Below are positions 13,168-16,126 of a DNA stretch of 16,126 nucleotides, piece by piece. The stretch covers positions 1 through 16,126 of the forward strand of contig JAFQND010000326.1 of assembly GCA_017396055.1 (NCBI GenBank), in the 5' to 3' direction. Both the position numbers and the translations under genes were made by a program. This stretch comes from Oscillospiraceae bacterium. GTDB lineage: Bacteria; Bacillota; Clostridia; Oscillospirales; Ruminococcaceae. The notes beneath the pieces are model-generated. The model worked only from the letters and a program-made list of their open reading frames with translations. It made no database searches and was not told the DNA's origin. How positions within the stretch are numbered: the stretch's first letter is position 1; every line of letters starts with the position of its first letter.

Positions 13168-14280
13168 ATGATGGGAAATTTTCAGGTTGAGCTGAAGCGG
13201 GTCGTTGATGACAGCTATGAGATCGAGATCGGGTTTGGCCTTGTGGATAAACTGATTGCCGACCTGCAAAGCGGACTTGTGAAGGTAAATAAATTCGCTG
13301 TTGTCACCGACAGCACAGTAGAAGGGCTTTATGCTGTACCCATTGCCGAAAAATTGCTGGCAGCGGGCTTCAGAGCGGACGTTTTCGCCTTTCCGGCAGG
13401 TGAGAAAAGCAAGACCCGTGCCACAAAGGAATGGGTCGAGGACGCCATGCTGGAAAAGGGTTATCGGCGTGACTGCTGTATCATTGCGGTCGGCGGCGGT
13501 GTAGTCACCGACCTCGCCGGTTTTGTCGCCGGTACATTCGGCAGAGGCGTACCGTTTATCAACTATGCCACGACCTTGCTTGCAGCAGCAGATGCTTCTG
13601 TCGGCGGAAAAACGGCAGTGGATACACCGCTTGCCACCAATCTGATCGGTCTGTTCAATCAGCCGAAAAAAGTTTATATCGATGTTGCCGCATGGAAGAC
13701 GCTGCCTGCCCGGCAGGTATCCAGCGGTCTTGCCGAGACGATCAAGCACGCCTGCCTGGCGAGCCGTGAACTGTTCGATTATCTGGACGCGCATATGGAC
13801 GGGCTGATGAAGCTGGAAAAGGATGCCTGCGAGTATATCGCCCACGAAAACTGCCGCATCAAATATGAAGTCGTCATGCAGGACGAACGGGAAAGCGGCC
13901 TTCGCGAGGTACTGAATCTTGGCCACACGGTCGGACGGGCTGTTGAGACGGTCAGTGATTATCGCCTGCTGCACGGTGAGGCTCTTGCCATCGGTCTTGC
14001 GGCCGAAGTAAAGCTGGCGGGTAAAATGGGATATATGACCGAAGAAGAACAGCAGGCTGTCATTGGCCTTCTGAAACGGGCAGATCTTCCTGTCACGATC
14101 CCGGCATATATCGACCGCGAGGCAGTGGTGAAAAAACTCTATACCGACAAAAAGGTCAAAAACGGCCGGCTGCGCTTTGTGGTGCAGAACGGGATCGGCT
14201 CGATCGTGGAGTTCAGCGAAGGCGTTTTTGCTGCTCCCATCGAGGAAGAGGTTATCCGGGACATTATTATGAAACTGTAA
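13168..14280 (+). CDS. aroB: 3-dehydroquinate synthase with one active-site His replaced by Arg
   Basis: This 370-residue sugar phosphate cyclase should convert DAHP to 3-dehydroquinate (second shikimate step) using NAD+ and a divalent metal. Visible elements are the NAD-binding GGGVVTD (G109-D115), D142 and K148 (DASVGGK), N158, metal ligand E190 and K193 (GLAETIKH), K236, R246, N250, metal ligands H253 and H269, and the late Lys in KKVKNG. Every residue lines up with the Aspergillus enzyme at a constant offset of 18. The exception is R257 in GHTVGRAVE, where the family has His (H275 there). The start could be ATG 13168 or 13171, after AAGGAG. It is followed by a nitroreductase gene; no other aro genes are in the window. 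A non-shikimate cyclase is possible but less likely. Confidence 0.88.
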   Translation: MMGNFQVELKRVVDDSYEIEIGFGLVDKLIADLQSGLVKVNKFAVVTDSTVEGLYAVPIAEKLLAAGFRADVFAFPAGEKSKTRATKEWVEDAMLEKGYRRDCCIIAVGGGVVTDLAGFVAGTFGRGVPFINYATTLLAAADASVGGKTAVDTPLATNLIGLFNQPKKVYIDVAAWKTLPARQVSSGLAETIKHACLASRELFDYLDAHMDGLMKLEKDACEYIAHENCRIKYEVVMQDERESGLREVLNLGHTVGRAVETVSDYRLLHGEALAIGLAAEVKLAGKMGYMTEEEQQAVIGLLKRADLPVTIPAYIDREAVVKKLYTDKKVKNGRLRFVVQNGIGSIVEFSEGVFAAPIEEEVIRDIIMKL

Positions 14281-14301
14281 TACCCAAAAGGAGAAAAGAT
14301 T

Positions 14302-14862
14302 ATGCTGAAAGATCTTGTGCTCAAAAACAGAAGCTACCGCGGCTATGACGAATCCCGCCGCATCACCAGAGAAGAGATGCTGGAACTGGTCGATCTGGCA
14401 AGACTGGTGCCCTCTGCTGCAAACCGGCTGCCTCTGCGGTACCATATCTCTTCGGAAAAGAGCGAAGTGGATGCTGTTCAGGCGCTGACCATGTGGGCCG
14501 GTGCGCTGGCACATCTGAATCTGCCCTATGAGGGACATCGCCCCACCGGTTTTGTGACCATCTGTCATGACACCACCTGCGGACAGAACCTGATGGACGT
14601 GGGTATTGCTGCCCAGACCCTGCTGCTGGCAGCCGCAGAAAAAGGCTTTGGCGGCTGTATGATCGGCAGCTTTAAGAAAAAGGAACTGTCTGAGCTGCTG
14701 GGCTTTGAAGAGAACATCGTTCCTTCGCTGGTCATTGCGCTTGGCGTGCCGGATGAAGAGATCCATCTGGTGGAAGCAGAGGGTAAGGAAACCACTTACT
14801 ACCGCGACGAAAACGATGTGCACTATGTTCCCAAGCGCAAGCTGGAGGATATTCTGGTATAA
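14302..14862 (+). CDS. Nitroreductase family protein (FMN-dependent)
   Basis: This 186-residue flavoprotein has the nitroreductase fold. The N-terminal NRSYRGYDESRRI (N9, R10, S11, R13) is the FMN-phosphate-binding signature. LVPSAANRLPLRYHI corresponds to the second FMN-contacting stretch (usually ARxAPSxxNxQPW). The C-terminal GFGGCMIGSF followed by ALGVPDEE is the third flavin motif and family end. It should be a dimer reducing nitro groups, quinones or other electron acceptors with NAD(P)H; the natural substrate is unknown. It lies 21 bp after the dehydroquinate synthase gene behind AAAAGGAG and ends at a terminator, so the two form one operon. Confidence 0.92.
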   Translation: MLKDLVLKNRSYRGYDESRRITREEMLELVDLARLVPSAANRLPLRYHISSEKSEVDAVQALTMWAGALAHLNLPYEGHRPTGFVTICHDTTCGQNLMDVGIAAQTLLLAAAEKGFGGCMIGSFKKKELSELLGFEENIVPSLVIALGVPDEEIHLVEAEGKETTYYRDENDVHYVPKRKLEDILV

Positions 14863-14866
14863 AAGG

Positions 14867-14901
14867 AAAAAGGCCGTACCTGAAAAAGGTGCGGCCTTTT
14901 T
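14867..14901. terminator. Bidirectional terminator between convergent genes
   Basis: AAAAAGGCCGTACC (14867-14880) pairs with GGTGCGGCCTTTTT (14888-14901), with one G-U pair and a TGAAAAA loop. A-run and T-run flanks let it stop both the nitroreductase operon and the leftward GNAT transcript. Confidence 0.9.
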
Positions 14902-14902
14902 A

Positions 14903-15352
14903 TCATTCGGCTTTCATCCGCAGATAGCGGTAATCGGTCTCGCGAAATCCCATGGAGCGGTAAAGAGCTTCGCCGTCCGGTGTGGCGAGAAGTTCGATGA
15001 CTATGACTCCCATAGACTTCGCTTCGTCCAACAGTGAGGTCATAACGGCTCGGGCATACCCCTTGCGGCGATGGTGAGGGTAGGTATAGACGCTGTAAAC
15101 GGTACCGATGACCAGTGGTTCAGCTGACCGGGGAGGTCGTTCGGAAAAGGTCATCAGGGCGGCTGAGAAGACCTCTCCGTTTTCCTCTGCAATAACAGCC
15201 AGGAAATCACCGGCAGTAATATGACGGGAAAAATAGTTTCGAAGATTCGCCTGCAGCGCTGCAGTATCTGCAGGCCGTTCTTTTTTATCGAAAAGATAGT
15301 CCATTCGCAATCGGACGAGCAGGTCAATGTCAGTCGTTTTTTTGATGATCAT
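14903..15352 (-). CDS. GNAT family N-acetyltransferase
   Basis: This 149-residue protein of the GCN5-related acetyltransferase fold transfers an acetyl group from acetyl-CoA to an amine. The strand VIGTVYSVYTYPHHRRKGYA carries motif A, with the pyrophosphate-binding R-R-K-G-Y-A loop (about residues 95-100). LLDEAKSMGVIVIELLAT is the following helix and strand. EALYRSMGFRETDYRYLRM is the usual GNAT C-terminal end. The substrate is unknown. The ATG follows GGAGG by 6 nt. It begins 12 bp after the stop codon of the TPR regulator gene and should be co-transcribed with it. Confidence 0.92.
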   Translation of the reverse strand: MIIKKTTDIDLLVRLRMDYLFDKKERPADTAALQANLRNYFSRHITAGDFLAVIAEENGEVFSAALMTFSERPPRSAEPLVIGTVYSVYTYPHHRRKGYARAVMTSLLDEAKSMGVIVIELLATPDGEALYRSMGFRETDYRYLRMKAE

Positions 15353-15364
15353 AAAAGTCCTCCG

Positions 15365-16126
15365 TTATTCTTTCAGCTTTTCCAAGCGTCTGTCATAATA
15401 GGCGGTCTCCACTTCAAGGCCGTGGTCGACGAGCCAGCTGCGGATCTCGCGCCATTTGGCAGCAGCTTCTTCGTACCGGCCCAGTTTTTCGTAACATTCC
15501 CCAATGGAATGATGGGCGTCGATCAGGTCATAGTCCAGCGCGATGGCTTTCTCCCAGCAGATGAGCGCTTCTTCAAACTGTTCTTTCTGATAATGGAACT
15601 CACCGCTGTAATAGTGGACATGGACAGAGTCGGGAAAACGCGCGGCAGCTCTCTGGCAGCAGCGAAGTCCTTCATCCGGTTCGCGGGCATTACAGCAGGC
15701 ACACATCATCAGAATATAGTCGCTGAGCCTTGCATCGGGTGTTTCAGCGGCAGAGCGGCATTCACGGACACATTCTTTCCCCTTGCCGAGCGAAGAGAGA
15801 AAACCGATCTTTTGCTGCCGTACCCGCAGATACATTTCGGGGTCATTTTCCTCGCCCATGGCGATCGCCTGATCAAACAGTTCCAGAGCGCGCTTTTGGC
15901 AGGTATAGGTGTGGTACTGGTACAGGATGCCATAGCTGCGCAGATCGTTCATCGTCACATTTCCCGAGGCGAGAAGCCGCTGATATTCGGCATCAGCAGG
16001 GGCAAAATCCTTTGGGTCACGGCTGTCTTCGTAAACGGACAGCAGCCTGGAAGCATAGTTTTCATAACCGATAGATTCCTTGCGGTAGAGGTCGTCTATG
16101 GTCACAGCATAAAGCCGGGCAATTTC
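15365..16126 (-). CDS. TPR-containing protein, C-terminal part of an XRE-type regulator (5' end cut)
   Basis: The frame is open to the right edge of the window. An in-frame GTG at 16105 gives 246 residues but has no clear ribosome site. The first visible residues, EIARLYAVTIDDLYRKES, match the last two helices of a Cro/C1 helix-turn-helix domain (IAxxxxVSxDxLL), so the DNA-binding part is probably just outside. The rest is alpha-helical with tetratricopeptide repeats, clearest at VHYYSGEFHYQKEQFEEALI, CWEKAIALDYD and IDAHHSIGECYEKLGRYEEA (about residues 165-220 from the GTG). Such proteins combine an N-terminal HTH with a C-terminal TPR that senses a peptide or partner protein. It precedes the GNAT gene in one operon. 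Confidence 0.8.
   Translation of the reverse strand, partial: EIARLYAVTIDDLYRKESIGYENYASRLLSVYEDSRDPKDFAPADAEYQRLLASGNVTMNDLRSYGILYQYHTYTCQKRALELFDQAIAMGEENDPEMYLRVRQQKIGFLSSLGKGKECVRECRSAAETPDARLSDYILMMCACCNAREPDEGLRCCQRAAARFPDSVHVHYYSGEFHYQKEQFEEALICWEKAIALDYDLIDAHHSIGECYEKLGRYEEAAAKWREIRSWLVDHGLEVETAYYDRRLEKLKE

Noticed and set aside
13060..14823. A 587-codon minus-strand frame opposite the dehydroquinate synthase and nitroreductase genes
   Set aside because: It is antisense to two genes with intact motifs and runs through their shared promoter region. Its low-complexity His/Gln-rich translation is typical of a shadow frame.

Overview
The window looks like chromosome of a Gram-positive Firmicute of class Clostridia, most likely a gut Oscillospiraceae/Ruminococcaceae-type bacterium. 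The signs are consensus housekeeping promoters (TTGACA or TTGCAA, 17 bp, TATAAT-like), strong purine-rich ribosome sites, GC-rich codons ending mostly in C or G, a YjjP/YjjB exporter pair, a GH35 beta-galactosidase and a MalFG-type sugar importer with a lipoprotein binding protein but no ATPase. The genus is inferred. There is no rRNA, tRNA, CRISPR array, transposase or integrase.

Left part (1-6095). A truncated unknown gene ends in a strong terminator. A promoter then drives yjjP-like and yjjB-like exporter subunits plus a MATE transporter, all overlapping by a few bases. A second near-consensus promoter drives a cytoplasmic GH35 beta-galactosidase and a D-2-hydroxyacid dehydrogenase, closed by a terminator.

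Middle (6096-10216). An AT-rich, apparently gene-free stretch of about 430 bp leads to a strong promoter and a leader of about 170 nt. The leader carries a perfect hairpin and a 29-codon upstream reading frame. The operon encodes two sugar ABC permeases and a lipoprotein solute-binding protein. Two hairpins separate the permeases from the binding protein, and two terminators close the unit. Codon use and promoter strength suggest high expression. Together with the galactosidase operon this suggests import of an oligosaccharide and its hydrolysis inside the cell, but the substrate cannot be read from the sequence.

Right part (10217-16126). A leftward alkaline-phosphatase/nucleotide-pyrophosphatase-fold gene is divergent from a rightward pair: a sugar isomerase/epimerase-type TIM barrel and an alpha/beta hydrolase. 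A small leftward XRE repressor is divergent from a 3-dehydroquinate synthase plus nitroreductase operon. The two promoters lie back to back, with an 11-bp palindrome inside the repressor's own promoter. The synthase keeps all the other active-site residues I could align but has Arg where the family has an active-site His. At the right edge a leftward pair encodes a TPR protein, evidently the C-terminal part of an XRE regulator whose DNA-binding domain lies outside the window, and a GNAT acetyltransferase.

Convergent gene pairs are separated by strong hairpins that can work in both directions. Most of the content is recognisable metabolic and transport machinery. The parts that deserve a second look are the leader of the sugar importer, the substituted synthase and the divergent regulator region.
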